The translations under genes were made by a program, and so were the position numbers. Shown in pieces: positions 17,732-28,616 of a stretch of 29,394 nucleotides of DNA (positions within the stretch are counted from its first letter, which is position 1; each line of letters starts with the position of its first letter). The notes under the pieces were generated by a model. That model saw only the letters and a program-made list of their open reading frames with translations, did no database searches and had not been told where the DNA came from. Origin of the DNA: Chrysophaeum taylorii (lineage: Eukaryota; Sar; Pelagophyceae; Pelagomonadales; Pelagomonadaceae); contig JAQMWT010000433.1 of NCBI GenBank assembly GCA_029834535.1, positions 1-29,394 on the forward strand, given 5' to 3'.

Positions 17732-17915
17732 TAGAGATAGGAAATTCCATTTAGGGTTAGGACCCCCCCCCTAGTCTCACACTCACACCTAAACACCCCA
17801 AATCGCTGTGTCGAACACCGTGCCGCTCTTTGTGTCGTAAGAGGACAGGGCGATAAGAGTGGCCTACCCTGCCACCATTCTCTACCAGAGGCACAGTGAT
17901 TTTTACTGTTCTCTC
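17732..17915 (+). repeat. 5' LTR of the 8-kb element
   Basis: It starts TAGAGATAGG and ends near TTACTGTTCTCTC. It matches 25540-25725 with about six substitutions and a 2-base length difference in a C run, roughly 96 percent identity by eye. It contains TTTAGGGTTAGG, a telomere-like stretch, before a C9 run. Ends are TAGA...TCTA and not TG...CA. Confidence 0.92.
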
Positions 17916-18140
17916 GGTTTGGACCCAGTCCGGTAATGGTAGAGAAACGTCCTCCGAAAGACATCGATCTCGATCGACGTCTCGGACAAAGACTCAGGAT
18001 TTCCAGGCAAGAGCAATCTCCTGAAGTTCCCGAATGTTTTAAGACCGTAGTCTCATCGCTTGCTACTGGTGAACAAGTGTGAACAAAGTGTGACAAAGTG
18101 AGAAAGGCAACAACAACGCGCAAAACGCAACCCCAAAACG

Positions 18141-19700
18141 ATGGCGACTCACGACCCACAAGTCCCGAGTCTGGAAGTAGCGACGCAACTCGCTACAGTA
18201 TTGCAACTGTTCAAAGCTGATTTAGCTAATCTAAGAGCCAAACACGCTGCCGAAAAAGCTGCGCTCGCCGAAAACTTCGCTGCCGCAATCGCAGCTCAAG
18301 ACGAGCAACTCGATCAAGACGAGCAACATGAACAAGCTCCTCAACCAGCTGTTCTTACGGCAACCCCCCTCAAGCAAGCTTCTCACGAAGTCGCGACCCA
18401 AGACCCGATCATCTCGATGGTCACACACCCCCCCTCCTGCTGTTCAAAGGGTTCTCGAACATGAACCGAACCCACCTCCTGTCGTCCACCCCACCGGATG
18501 TCAAACACCCCACAGCAAAGTCTCAGACCCCACTGCCTTCCCTCCGGACCCAGGCATATCCAAGGTTACTCCACAACCTGGTCCCACTTCACCATCTATT
18601 CAAGTTTCCCAGCATCCTCGTCAACCCCTTCGCCGCAACACTCATCCCCTTCCTGACGATCATGCCACCTACGGCCATGACGGCACCGGCACCGTCATCC
18701 CTGACCAAGCCCCCACCGCGGCTCAAACTCCTGCCGCCCCACCGTCGGACTCTCTTGTCCGATATCCATCATCTTCCGCAAGTCACTCTCCTCCGGACTT
18801 TCATCTCCATCCACAAGACCATGCCACCTACGGCCACGACGGCCCCGGCACTTCCATTCCTACCCCAGCTCCTTCCGCGGCTCAAGCTCCTGCCGCCCAA
18901 CCATCGGACCATCCTGACCGACCTTCATCACCTTTCGAAAGTCGCTGTTCCCCCGATTTTCATCTCCACCCGCGTGACTACGCACTCCACGGCTACGACC
19001 ATTCCCCCGTCTCCACCCAAGCAACACTCCACCTCCTTTCTCAAAGTTCCAATGCACCTCCGTCTGCGCTCCAACGCGAGTTGGCCACCACTAAGGCTGC
19101 ATTCCACTCCCAAACCGCTGACTTGGCCGCAACCAAGGCCATGCTCGTTGCAAGGACGACGCTTTGTCCTCCACAGCCGCCAAACTCACCATCACCGACG
19201 CCGCCCTGGCTTTCGCCACTGCCCAGCTCGCCATCCAAGCCGACGAATTGGACTACACCCGCGCGGAACTCCATCTCACCCACACCCAGTTCAAGGCACT
19301 CGAAACTGCCCACGCTGACATCCGCAACTCCCACTTTGAAACCAACGCCGTCCTCCACACCATTCTCACCTCATTAGATGCCACCCACCCCACCAACGAT
19401 GCTGCATCGCATCTTTCACCTCCTTTCCCCATCCACAACCAACCTTCATCCCCTTCCGAACCAACCTCCAATGCCTCTCCCCCGATTCTCCCCGAGTATC
19501 ATCACCACCTCCACGGATGCCCCGGACCTGGTTCTCCTGGTTCACCACCCACTCCGTCTCTCTGTTCTCAACCCCCCGCCATCTCTGGCCCCTCCTCCTC
19601 TGCCAAATCACTCTTCGCCTCTCTGGCACCCCCTGAACCCCCCTTTGCACCCGCTCGCCTTATCAGCCACCTGGTTCATTCCAACTCGACCACATCCCCG
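18141..19700 (+). pseudogene. Gag-like coiled-coil protein of the 8-kb element
   Basis: The ATG at 18141 (context AAAACGATGGCG) is the first after the LTR. Residues 10-60 (LATVLQLFKADLANLRAKHA, then AEKAALAENFAAA) form a coiled coil. At a C7-C8 run near 18425 the frame moves, and a Pro-rich part with a 159-bp triplicate repeat follows to about 19060. A second coiled coil (ELATTKAAFHSQTADLAATK, then after another shift near 19150 ADELDYTRAELHLTHTQFKA) runs to about 19330, then Pro/Ser-rich sequence. The order coiled coil, linker, coiled coil suggests a self-assembling structural protein; that it is a gag is inferred from position. Confidence 0.5.
18658..19030 (+). repeat. 159-bp (53-codon) repeat, two full and one partial copy
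   Basis: Units begin at 18658, 18817 and 18976 with D(H/Y)A(T/L)(Y/H)GHD or GYD and end in SPPDFHLHP or SPDFHLHP. The spacing is exactly 159 bases each time, a multiple of three, so the frame is kept. Confidence 0.85.
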
Positions 19701-21736
19701 CGTCCGAGTTGCGAGGGCGTACATCCAACACCGGCGACCGTACCCCTACCACCAGCGACGATCACCACGTGCAAAGTCCCACCAAGAAACAAGACCACCA
19801 ACATCAAGAGTCGACAAATTCCGAATTATCAAAAGACAGCTCTTTGCCTGATGGTCATGCTCACCATCATGCTGCCAAAACATGCACAAGGGCTTCTTCT
19901 CTCTTCGGGCACAACGGCCCAGGAAGCAGTCTTGTCGAAGGAACACCAAGCCACCTCGTTCCCACTTTCGACAAGTCAAAGAACAAGACACCTCGAGATG
20001 TTCCCGAGTATTATGCCTAAATCGACTATGGCAACCACACTCAAGGACCCAAGGCTCCGCCGTACTCTATGCCCCAGGCACAAGAGCCGCAGGCTACTGA
20101 CAACATCCCCTCGGATTCAGCCCCCTGGTATGATGCATACAGCGAAGAAGCAAGACCCACTTCACTAGCCTCGAAGATGGTCTCCTCGACCATTCCAGAT
20201 CAGCCGCCTGATCCTAGCACCATCAATGCCCCCGCATTGCCGTATCCACAAGGACAAGACACGCTGTCAACGGTCCCACGGTCAACATACTCGCAGGTAC
20301 TCACCGCACCTGCAGGTATCAGCTCAGATTCACCAGGCACTCCCGCCTTGTTCGATATCTCTCGATCAACAGCTCCCGATCACTTCGAAGCTGGTTCCAC
20401 CTCGCCGCCTTCTCTCCCCGACGACAGGCGCGCACTGCCGCTCACCGGCGCTCGCTGCTGCATCCACCATCCACCTTCTCGGCCGGATGCACTGGATGAC
20501 ACTGCTCAGCAGGTTGCATGGACCCATCTGCGATCACCATTTCACGATTCGATGGATGTCTTCGCACGAGCATCAGTCGCAGCACATGATCACCCGCTCC
20601 CCAACTCTCAGTCAGAGGACGCACTCCTTTCGGCTGCCGATCCTTATGTCTCACCGCGACCAAGCTTCTGGAAAGCCTTCCCCATGGCTGCAGTAATAGA
20701 CAAAGATTTCGAGAGTTCTGAACGACCCGATCAGCCGCAAACTATGCACGCTTCTATTGCGACCACTTCGGTCCTTTATGTCCCCTTGCATAGCTCTCTT
20801 CTGGACGCCACACGCTTGCGCTGCCTCCGGAAAATCGATGTTGCGCTCTCAGGAAACATTCTCCGCGCACAATGCACAGACTCGCTCCACCTGAACCGCT
20901 TCTGTCAGCACTTTCGCATCACTGGAATGTACGACAAACGTTCCACGCCAGCTGCCGGCTCCACCACAAACATGCACCCAAGTCACGCACGTTGCCTCCC
21001 TCAAAAGCGTCTTATCGCTCGGCACGTCACTCCTCATTTGAGGACGCATGTCACATGCCCGCACCTTCGAATGCCCTACACGCCTATGGGCAACCCTGGT
21101 CACTACGGCACTCACTGCTCTGGTCCCAGCATCTCCGCCATTGAGGATGCACCCAGCAGGACTGACCCTTTCATCGCCCTTGGTTCTACTGCACTCTCCT
21201 TCGGCGATCCCCCTTTTCGAATTCCCGCACTGGACCCCAAGCATTCCAGGCCGGATACTCTCCACCACGGGATCTCAGCTCACGCGCCCATCTGCCCTAC
21301 CTTGCAGACAGGTCAGCCGCGAGCCACACCCCTTTTGGCACTGACTTCGGACCACCCGCATCACGCGCTTTTGCTCTTGGAGCATGACACGCTTTTCGAT
21401 GCTCTCCGCGTCACCGCCTCTAACACCAAGACACTCGTCATTTCCACCGACGCTCCGCGCCGCAACGTATCTCACGACCTTCAGATCACCAACATAAGTC
21501 GCTCGCGCCCGCACCACGTCGCGCACGCCTTACGAGGGCGTATTTCAATTGGTGACCTCACAGGTCTTTCGATGCATTTTCCGACGTCCGACTTTGAACT
21601 TACGAGTTACTTTATGGCAATCCCCAATGCCAAGACGTCTGAAGCTGCGCAATCATGTCTCTGGAACTCCAAAGCCACAGAAACTGCCAGACAAGAAAGC
21701 ACTCAACTCTCACAGCTGCTCAACAGCTACTTATAG
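19650..21736 (+). pseudogene. Low-complexity frame of the 8-kb element, part 1
   Basis: One frame continues from about 19650 (QLDHIPASELRGRTS) through a TAA at 20018-20020 to TAG 21734-21736. Around the TAA both sides look alike in composition, so it may be a single mutation. Content is Ser/Pro/His/Thr/Asp-rich, with few hydrophobic blocks and no known motif. The tetrapeptide LRGR occurs at 19709-19720 and 21530-21541. A polymerase, integrase or protease could not be seen. Confidence 0.4.
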
Positions 21737-24700
21737 TCTCGCACATAGCAACGAGTACTATCTCGCAGTCTCTATTGGACGACAAGACGAAAGATAAGAC
21801 CACAACGGCCAGCTACACCAGCCAGCTCATTGATGTAGCAGACGAGACAATGCAAACCAACTGCACAGCACGGTTCCAGACTATGCAGACGATGCTCAGG
21901 TCCAACGCTCAATTACTCGACCACGCACACGTTCTGTCACCTGACCTTGCACTGCTACTGGCTCCTGTCTCATTCATAGCTGATGCACCCCATCCGATGG
22001 ACCAATCCTTAAGATATGTCCCGCTCGCAGAAGCACCACCACAGGACACACAGGTACATCATGAAGATACAGGTAAGCGCACCACGATCACGCGCACAAG
22101 CTCATTGCGCCTATCCGATCACGACGAGACGAAGCTACAGCTTTGCTTGTTCCCTTCGCCTCTGGAAGACAAAGGCCGCCTTTCAGCCTCCCAGGCACAT
22201 GACCCGTCCCTGTCGCTGCAATCCGTATTAGCACAGACGATCTCGCCTCCCTGCACGACTGCAGATCAGGCACAAGCCAATGTCAGCACTCTGCAGAGTT
22301 ATGCGCACCCGCTGGAATCTTACCAGCACGGCTACCTCAGCCAGTCAGGTCACTGCACCACCTCGGTCTCCCTGACACCAGGTCGACGCATCGCTCATTC
22401 GCGATCACCTCAAGTCATCTATTGGACGACTATGATCTCGAGCATGAACTCATCGCAACGCTTGAGTCATACCCAAGAAGGAATCCTACTTTGGAGTCAC
22501 CTCAGCCACTCCCACAGGAACTTTGGCCACAAGACGCCACCCATGTGCTCGTGGTTTCTCCATTGGTTTCTTCCAAAGCTTTTGACTGCAGCAGAGACAA
22601 AATGCAACCTCCCCATGCGACTTTTACCGCATTCTCGTTTGGGACACAAGCATTTACCTCATGTCATTTGTTTACGCCCATAGTACCGCGACACACGGCA
22701 ACCAAGATAGAAGTGGACTGCGTTCCACCCTCATCTCTGAGCGCTACCCCCGACATGCTGCTCCCGGCACTACTAGCCAGTCCCATCACGTCTGATTCAG
22801 CTTCCATCGCTTTGTATGACGTCATATGTCATATTCCGATTACAGCCCAGACACCGCACAGGCTACTATGCACTCGCGACGGCACGCTCACCGCCCCTCT
22901 CGGTTTAGACTACGAACATTGCGCCATACGCATGGTACACTCACAGTCAACTGAGATGCTCGCTCGCATGTCGCACAGTATGATGCCCGAACACCTTTTG
23001 GTTCGAGATACGCAGAACACTGTCGTCTCAGCCACCGCTGAAGCGCCTCCTCCGACCGCCGCCCGGCTCTGCGCTCGTTCCGCAACCATGGTCTCTCCGT
23101 CTCACCGGCAATTCGAAGATTTCACCCAGTTCGAATTACGAGGGCGCATTAGTTTTCCACCGACGACAAGATTCGTTTCGATTCGTATCAGTCATGTCTC
23201 CTATGGCTACTCTGGCTACATCGGAACTCACTTCAGGGCACGTACCGAAGTCCCTCTTTCCAAGGACCTCTGTCACACGCCAAGACCTCATGAGCATTCG
23301 TCGTCCCTCCCCGCTTCCACGCGACTCCCGACGACCAATTCCCCGACGACTTCTGATGACACTAAGTTTCGTCATCAATGCAATTCAGAGCCTCCCACGC
23401 TCTTCCGCCAGTCTCTTGCAGGTCACACCTCTAAAGTTTCAGCTCGCTCGATTTAATCCTGCATGCTGCCATATGCAAACGAAGTTATGTCACGCCAAAG
23501 CCAAACGTCGCAGATATCGCCAGTCTCGCGCAATAAACGCCCGCCACCAAATGATAGCCGCACGCAGAGTCCTCTGCTCACCTCTTTTAACGTCCCTCCC
23601 AGCACTATGCTTGACTTTGAAGCTCCGCACCACCAAGGTTCGGTTACAACACAACTTCGCGCGACATCCTCGTCCAGTTCAGATAATATCTCGCATCTGT
23701 CGACATTACTATCAGAATCATGCTTCGGACACAGCTCAGACTACACTCGCGTATTACGCTCTTATGACGCACCCGGTTCGCTCCTCTCCGTTCACACTGC
23801 AGGTTCCATCTTGCAGAACTCTGAGCCCAACAGCCGCCATTGCGATTCGCACCCAGTCGACACTTTCCGTAGCACCCGCGAGGATAACCCCCAATCTCCA
23901 CCGGTTGGACACGCGCTCTGCCGCACACCGCTAGCCCCACCCAGTTGTGTTACGAATCAAGGGAAGTTAACTGCCATGCCTATCTACTTCTTCATTCCCA
24001 CACACTCGCTGCTAGCACAGCCACAGTCTCGCATGACTCATTGTCGGATAGTTCTCGCATTATGGACTTTACCTCACATCATGTTCATTCTTCGGACATC
24101 ATCCGTCCACAGATTAATCCTCGCTTGAAACATACGCTCCCTACACGTTGTATACTGTACAGCTCTCGCATATCGACAACACCCTTCTGTCGAATGTCTC
24201 CCCTTTCAGTCACTGCACGATTCACCAGGGATGCACCACGCTCCCTCGCGCTTGTACATCAAGGGAAGTTTGATTCTGGTGAAAACGACTCCGGACATGA
24301 AATGAATACTGGATCAGTCGATTGTCACAGTTCAGGATTACTTTGCCGAATAGAACACGGAAGATGCGACTTTGACCATACCTTCGAAGTCAACTCTCCC
24401 CCTGGCACGGGCACTATCTTCAAGCAGTCCATCGCCTTCAGGCATTTTCTTCTGTTGCCCGACTCTTCTGCATTTTCTGCACAGGGCACCGACTCTTCAG
24501 CACAGGACACACGCCTGTATCCACCATCATACGCGATACACTCGCAAACCTCAGTCTCAGCCCAATCATCTTTCGATGATATCCACTGGCGACTTACACG
24601 AGACTACAACCCGAAGTCTGCAGCAAATTTAGAGTTCCCATATTTATGGCCTACCCCAGACAACTTTATCCCGGTATCCTCATCGCGCTGCGATTATCTG

Positions 24701-25102
24701 CATATTAATTTACACGCTCATAGCCTAGCTTCAGCTGTCCCACGCTACACTCAGGACGACAGCTTCGACACGTATGTGACAGGCAATTCTGGTTCTTTCA
24801 TCTTCCAGGAACAGCTCCGCCTTACTCGCTATCATTACGACGATTACCTTACCATGTCGAAACCGATTTGGTTAAATGGTCATATCTCTTCATGGGATAA
24901 CGCTGGCGCTCAGTCACATCGTCAAACCTTTACTAGCCCAACATTAGTCACAATAGAATCTCATCCCTACGGCCACTCTCACTATTCGCCTTTCGATCAA
25001 TCATTGGTCTGCTGCACAATTCCCGACTGCCTGACCCATGATCCCTACTGTTGTTATCAGTTAGACCACCCGTTCTACTACGAGGATCCCCCAGCCACTT
25101 AG
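21655..25102 (+). pseudogene. Low-complexity frames of the 8-kb element, part 2
   Basis: Successive overlapping frames (21655-22683, 22422-23456, 23463-24128, 23945-25102) share the same Ser/His/Pro/Thr-rich character, so they may be a single long protein interrupted by indels. The final 385-codon frame ends with a Tyr/His/Asp-rich segment (FDDIHWRLTRDYN, CCYQLDHPFYYEDPP) and TAG at 25100-25102. A third LRGR lies at 23136-23147. No domain was recognised. The alternative is a non-coding, GC-biased spacer that happens to stay open. Confidence 0.35.
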
Positions 25103-25539
25103 GATTTATCCACCGGCACGCACCGTCCCCTATCTCATCAGTCACTGAACAAGATGATGATCTGATCTCTCGAACAGAATTCGCCATACTTCGCCATTAG
25201 CCTACCTAGCATTTTCCTCCACGTATCCTCTTAGCATCTTCCTCCACTTTTCTTCTTCCTTACGATCGATGCCTTTTCTTTTCCTTGATCATTCACCTCT
25301 TCTTGCAATATCCTTTTATTTTGCTTCCCCTCTCAACCTATTCCACGTTCAACTTCGCGCTCTTTCTCCTTTCTCACTCACACTTACCTGCTATTCCGCT
25401 CTACTCTATCTCTCTCATGCACTTCGCACACTTTCCTTCCACGCCTCCTCACAACTCAACGTCTATTTGTCTCTGGCCAGACATTTGTTTTGTTTGTCCC
25501 AGATTTCGCTCATCACCGAGATTTCAATCTGCGAGGGCG
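25103..25539 (+). other. 3' untranslated region of the 8-kb element
   Basis: C/T-rich sequence without a convincing gene lies between the last stop and the 3' LTR. It ends in CTGCGAGGGCG, a purine-rich tract touching the LTR, in the position of the plus-strand primer. Confidence 0.6.
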
Positions 25540-25725
25540 TAGAGATAGAAAATTCCATTTAGGGTTAGGACCCCCCCCCTTTAGTCTCACACTCACACCT
25601 AAACACCCCAAATCGCTGTGTCGAACACCGTGCCGCTCTTTGTGTCGTAAGAGGACAGGACGAGAAGAGTGGCCTACCCTGCCACCATTCTCTACAAGAG
25701 GCACAGTGATTTTTACTGTTATCTA
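25540..25725 (+). repeat. 3' LTR of the 8-kb element
   Basis: This is the second copy of 17732-17915, starting TAGAGATAG and ending TTATCTA, followed by the GCAGG duplication. Confidence 0.92.
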
Positions 25726-25730
25726 GCAGG

Positions 25731-26520
25731 TTCCTACCCCATCTTGCATATACTCTAAGTTAGGGCTGGGGCACTGCTGCGGGGCACTGCTGGTCACCCG
25801 GCGCTTTTCGTCGGTGAACTTCCGGGTGAAGGCCCTTCTTCGGCTGAATGGCTAATTGGGGCTTCCTCCGGAGGCAAGCAAAGGGAATCATGCGTGCGAG
25901 TGAAATGGGAGCATACAAGTGCACCCAGGCATTTGATGGCAGACATGCGAGGTTTTAGGATTGCCACATGCTCCAGAGGATTATGAAGTGCAGTGGGAAG
26001 AGAACTGAAGAACTATCCCGCCTCAACGTGTGAATCTGGTAGGTTAGAATTCAGGGAACTGGTTAGTTCCCCTAGCCTAGGCACACGACAGACGATACGT
26101 AGAACTGCACCTGGCTTTAACATGTAAAACTACGTGCCTACGGGGCGCGCTAATCTATGAAGATGAGCGTAAGCACGATCCATAGGTCGACTGCTAAGAG
26201 GTGCACTCGAGGGGTTTTTAAAGGTCGACTGCAAAGAGGCGGGGGGTGCTTGTGGGTGCTTGAAGGTCAATCGAGGGGTTATTGACAAGGGAGGAAGAAG
26301 GGCTGTAGGAGAGAGATGTCTTCTCAACGGACAGCGATGGGGTGACACGCGCAAGAAAGTCGCATGCGCAAGAATAAGAAAGATCGTCGCATGTCGCATG
26401 AGCAAGAAAGTGGGCTGCATGCGCAAGAATAGCACGTCGCAGCTTGTCTGAGTGGAAACTACCATGAACAGCGCCTTGCCCTCGGCGGGACACGGGTGGG
26501 TGTAGCATGGTTCTGAAGAG
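25731..26520. other. Non-coding part of the TIR element with short repeats
   Basis: No gene is recognised. An interrupted inverted repeat (GGAGCAT near 25908, ATGCTCC near 25970) could form a stem. The block AGGTCGACTGC(T/A)AAGAGG with a following TCGAGGGGTT occurs twice (about 26186-26216 and 26222-26282). GCATGCGCAAGAA and close variants occur about four times at 26350-26430. Confidence 0.5.
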
Positions 26521-26901
26521 CTATTTGCCACGGCGGAGTTTCACCTCGCGCTGTGGCTTGCGAATTGGCTTGCACTTGGGTTCCCAGCAGTTGTTTTGCT
26601 GGTCGCTTTCATCAACTCCCCGAGCGCGTGCAGCGCACCGTAGGTGAATAAACCACTGGCAGCGTGAACACGTGTGCTGCGATGGCAGCCCCTCGAAGCA
26701 CCCAGCAACTGCGCGCTTCTGGCCTGGTTCTAAGCGCGACTGGGTAGTTTCCTGCACATGGGCGAATGGATGAGCCTGAAAGTCCCGAGCAATCGCCACC
26801 GGCAGTCGCACCTCGAGTGCCTTTCGAGGTCGGCTCACAGACACCCGCGGCGGGTTGCTGTGACGCGCGGGGTTGCTGCAAATTCGGCGCTGCTTCCTCA
26901 T
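26521..26901 (-). pseudogene. C-terminal Cys/His cluster of the TIR-element protein
   Basis: The frame ends at 26521 and carries C78-x2-C81, H86-x2-C89 and C105-x4-C110 (HTCSRCQWFIHLRC ... NNCWEPKC), a zinc-binding pattern recalling the second half of a PHD finger. Zinc-binding C-termini are also seen in piggyBac-type transposases, but I cannot assign a family. A basic tail (KPQREVKLRRGK) follows. It belongs to the broken minus-strand gene of the TIR element. Confidence 0.45.
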
Positions 26902-27434
26902 CAGACGCCTCTTCGTCTCGAAAGCTTCGCTTGCGTTCCTTCAAAAAAAAATGGCGGCTTGTGCTTTCGCAGCCTTCTCCTCGGCCACGAGCACCTCGTC
27001 CTCGACAGGTGGCCACAGTTGGTCTCCAGCAGCGGATGGGGCAGCCAGCCACGGTTCGTCTCCAGCAGTGGCCGGGGTGTCAGAAGGCGGGCCATCTCGA
27101 GGAGCGTCGCGATCGTCTTCTTCGTCGTCAGTGAACACGTCGACGTTGTCATATTCGTCGCCGTCGTCATCTTTGTCGCCGTCGTGCTCGTCAGCCAAAG
27201 GCCAGAAAAAGAGATTGTAGTGCTCTTTTTGCAGGATGCCAGCTTGACAATCCCGCCCAAGCACCCGCTTTGGTGTGGGTGAAATCACCGAAGCTCACGT
27301 TCGAGCAGTCCGGAAGGAGCTCGTATGCGAATTGGAAGCATACCGAGTAGCCGATGACGAATCGTGTGTCCTCGCCCAGATGCCATACATTTGGAGAGGA
27401 ACAGTCGTAGGATCGAACTTGGCCTTCTCCTTAA
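26902..27434 (-). pseudogene. Middle part of the TIR-element protein, acidic
   Basis: Coding-looking pieces lie in three frames: GEDTRFVIGYSVCFQFAYEL (about 27300-27370), RDCQAGILQKEHYNLFFW, then a long acidic tract (DEHDGDKDDDGDEYDNVDVF) with DDEEDD. A T9 run at 26944-26952 shifts to RSFRDEEASDEEAAP. A GTGAGC...AAAG stretch of 31 bp joins the first two pieces and could be a tiny intron. No catalytic motif was identified. Confidence 0.45.
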
Positions 27435-27974
27435 TCAGCTTCCATTTATCAGGCGCTCCTGTTCCCGCCCGAATTTGAGCTTCTCGGCCTCGAGATGCAC
27501 GGGCTTCGCCTTCGCTGCGTTGACGCAGATAAATTCGAGGTGGATGCCAGCAGCAGCACATGCTTGCTCGATATGAGATATGGCCTTAACATCATCCTCT
27601 GGCTTCCCGTATATCACAGCCCGCGTGTGTTTCAGCAGCCGGTGCGCGAATTCGATGTCTACTTTCCGAGGAACAAACTCTTGTAAGATGGAAACCAATC
27701 CGCTCGGCGTTGCTTTGCGTTCTTGCTTCTTCTTCTTTTCGAGGTCGTGAAGCAAAGCGGATAGAATAACTGGAAGCAGCTGCAGCGCGGTGTAGGCGAG
27801 CTGCTTTCGATAGTCGTTCGAAGGCCCGCCATTCCGCGGCTGGCGTGACGAGACAGTCATCGACCGTTGATTTGAGTAATTGATATCATGATCCCGGGCA
27901 TACTGGAGAATCCAACTCTCGCAGTCCGTGCGCGTCATGATAACGAAAAAACTATCGCGCCTACCACAGCGCAA
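27435..27974 (-). pseudogene. Central part of the TIR-element protein
   Basis: This is the best-preserved segment: about 170 codons with normal hydrophobic pattern (MTRTDCESWILQYARDHDIN, LAYTALQLLPVILSALLHDL, VDIEFAHRLLKHTRAVIYG, IEQACAAAGIHLEFICVNAA). It ends in TGA at 27435 and continues in another frame (WKLIKEKAKFDPTTVPLQMY). A KKKKQERK patch could be a nuclear signal. As the only large protein inside the TIRs it is a transposase candidate, but no DDE or tyrosine-recombinase signature was found. Confidence 0.5.
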
Positions 27975-28425
27975 GCCTACTTCCGTTCTTCGTCGGCTTC
28001 ATGTTAATGCCCGAGGCGAGCCTTTGAACCGGTGGGCCATTCGCGAGCAGGACCTTGCTGTCCCTCGCAGCCAATTCAGTCGCTTGAAGTTCTGCGTGGG
28101 CCCGAATCGGGTACACTTTGCCGACTTCGAGTTTCTCGTCGTGCGGGATTTGCGCCAGTTTTCGCGGCATCGGCTGGTTCAAGACCTCGTAGCGGGCATT
28201 CTCGGCTTTGATGGCCTCGGTCCTGGCCTTTCGACGCACCGCCTTGCGCTCCGTCGCCGAGACTCCTTCAGCGCCCCCGCCCCGCAGCGCATCCTCGGGC
28301 CCTCCATCCTCCTCGTCGTCGTCGGAAGCTGGGCGTTCAATTTGAGTCGCGAAAACTTCTGCGTATTATCTGAATGTGTCCGAGATGTTCATTAGGCTAT
28401 CGACGCTCTCCCGAGACGCCGACAT
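27961..28425 (-). pseudogene. N-terminal part of the TIR-element protein
   Basis: From ATG 28425 the frame reads MSASRESVDSLMNISDTFR, meets TAA at codon 20 (28366-28368), and goes on in the same frame for 135 codons: YAEVFATQIERPASDDDEED, KAVRRKARTEAIKAENARYE, then a stop at 27961. The stop is most simply a nonsense mutation. The next segment overlaps in another frame. No family was recognised. Confidence 0.5.
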
Positions 28426-28616
28426 CCTCACGAGAGTCTACCGACCGTCCAAGATCCGGCGGGACCGGCACCTGCAGAAAGCGCGCGTCTCTCACTCACC
28501 CCCGTCTGCAGGACCGCTGGCAACGGTGCACTGATACGAAACTGCCGGCGTAAGTCTGATTTGAGCTACGTTCCATCAACTGTTCTTTCTTGCTCACACT
28601 TGTACTGTTTTCTAAT

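Larger units (their letters stand above)
17732..25725 (+). mobile_element. 8-kb LTR element without recognisable polymerase, TSD GCAGG
   Basis: Direct terminal repeats of 184 and 186 bp and a perfect 5-bp duplication GCAGG (17727-17731 and 25726-25730) define the element. A candidate primer-binding site TGGACCCAGTCC begins at 17920, five bases after the LTR. A purine tract GCGAGGGCG abuts the 3' LTR. The interior encodes gag-like coiled coils followed by about 5 kb of Ser/Pro/His/Thr-rich frames. I find no RT, integrase, protease or RNase H motif. This is the layout of a large non-autonomous retrotransposon (LARD type), but the long protein-like interior is unusual for that class. Confidence 0.88.

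Noticed and set aside
17452..18159. 235-codon minus-strand frame
   Set aside because: It runs through the 5' LTR and both sides of the insertion boundary, so it cannot be an ancestral gene.
20069..25102. Hidden reverse transcriptase in the 8-kb LTR element
   Set aside because: No YxDD, no SLYGLxQ or LPQG-type motif and no integrase HHCC/DDE pattern could be seen in the given frames.
25731..26110. Possible structured RNA or rRNA fragment
   Set aside because: A few phrases look rRNA-like, but no conserved helix set or known core could be recognised.
26521..28425. Assignment of the minus-strand gene as a piggyBac or Crypton transposase
   Set aside because: Only a C-terminal Cys/His cluster is suggestive; no DDD triad or R-H-R-Y tyrosine-recombinase set was found.
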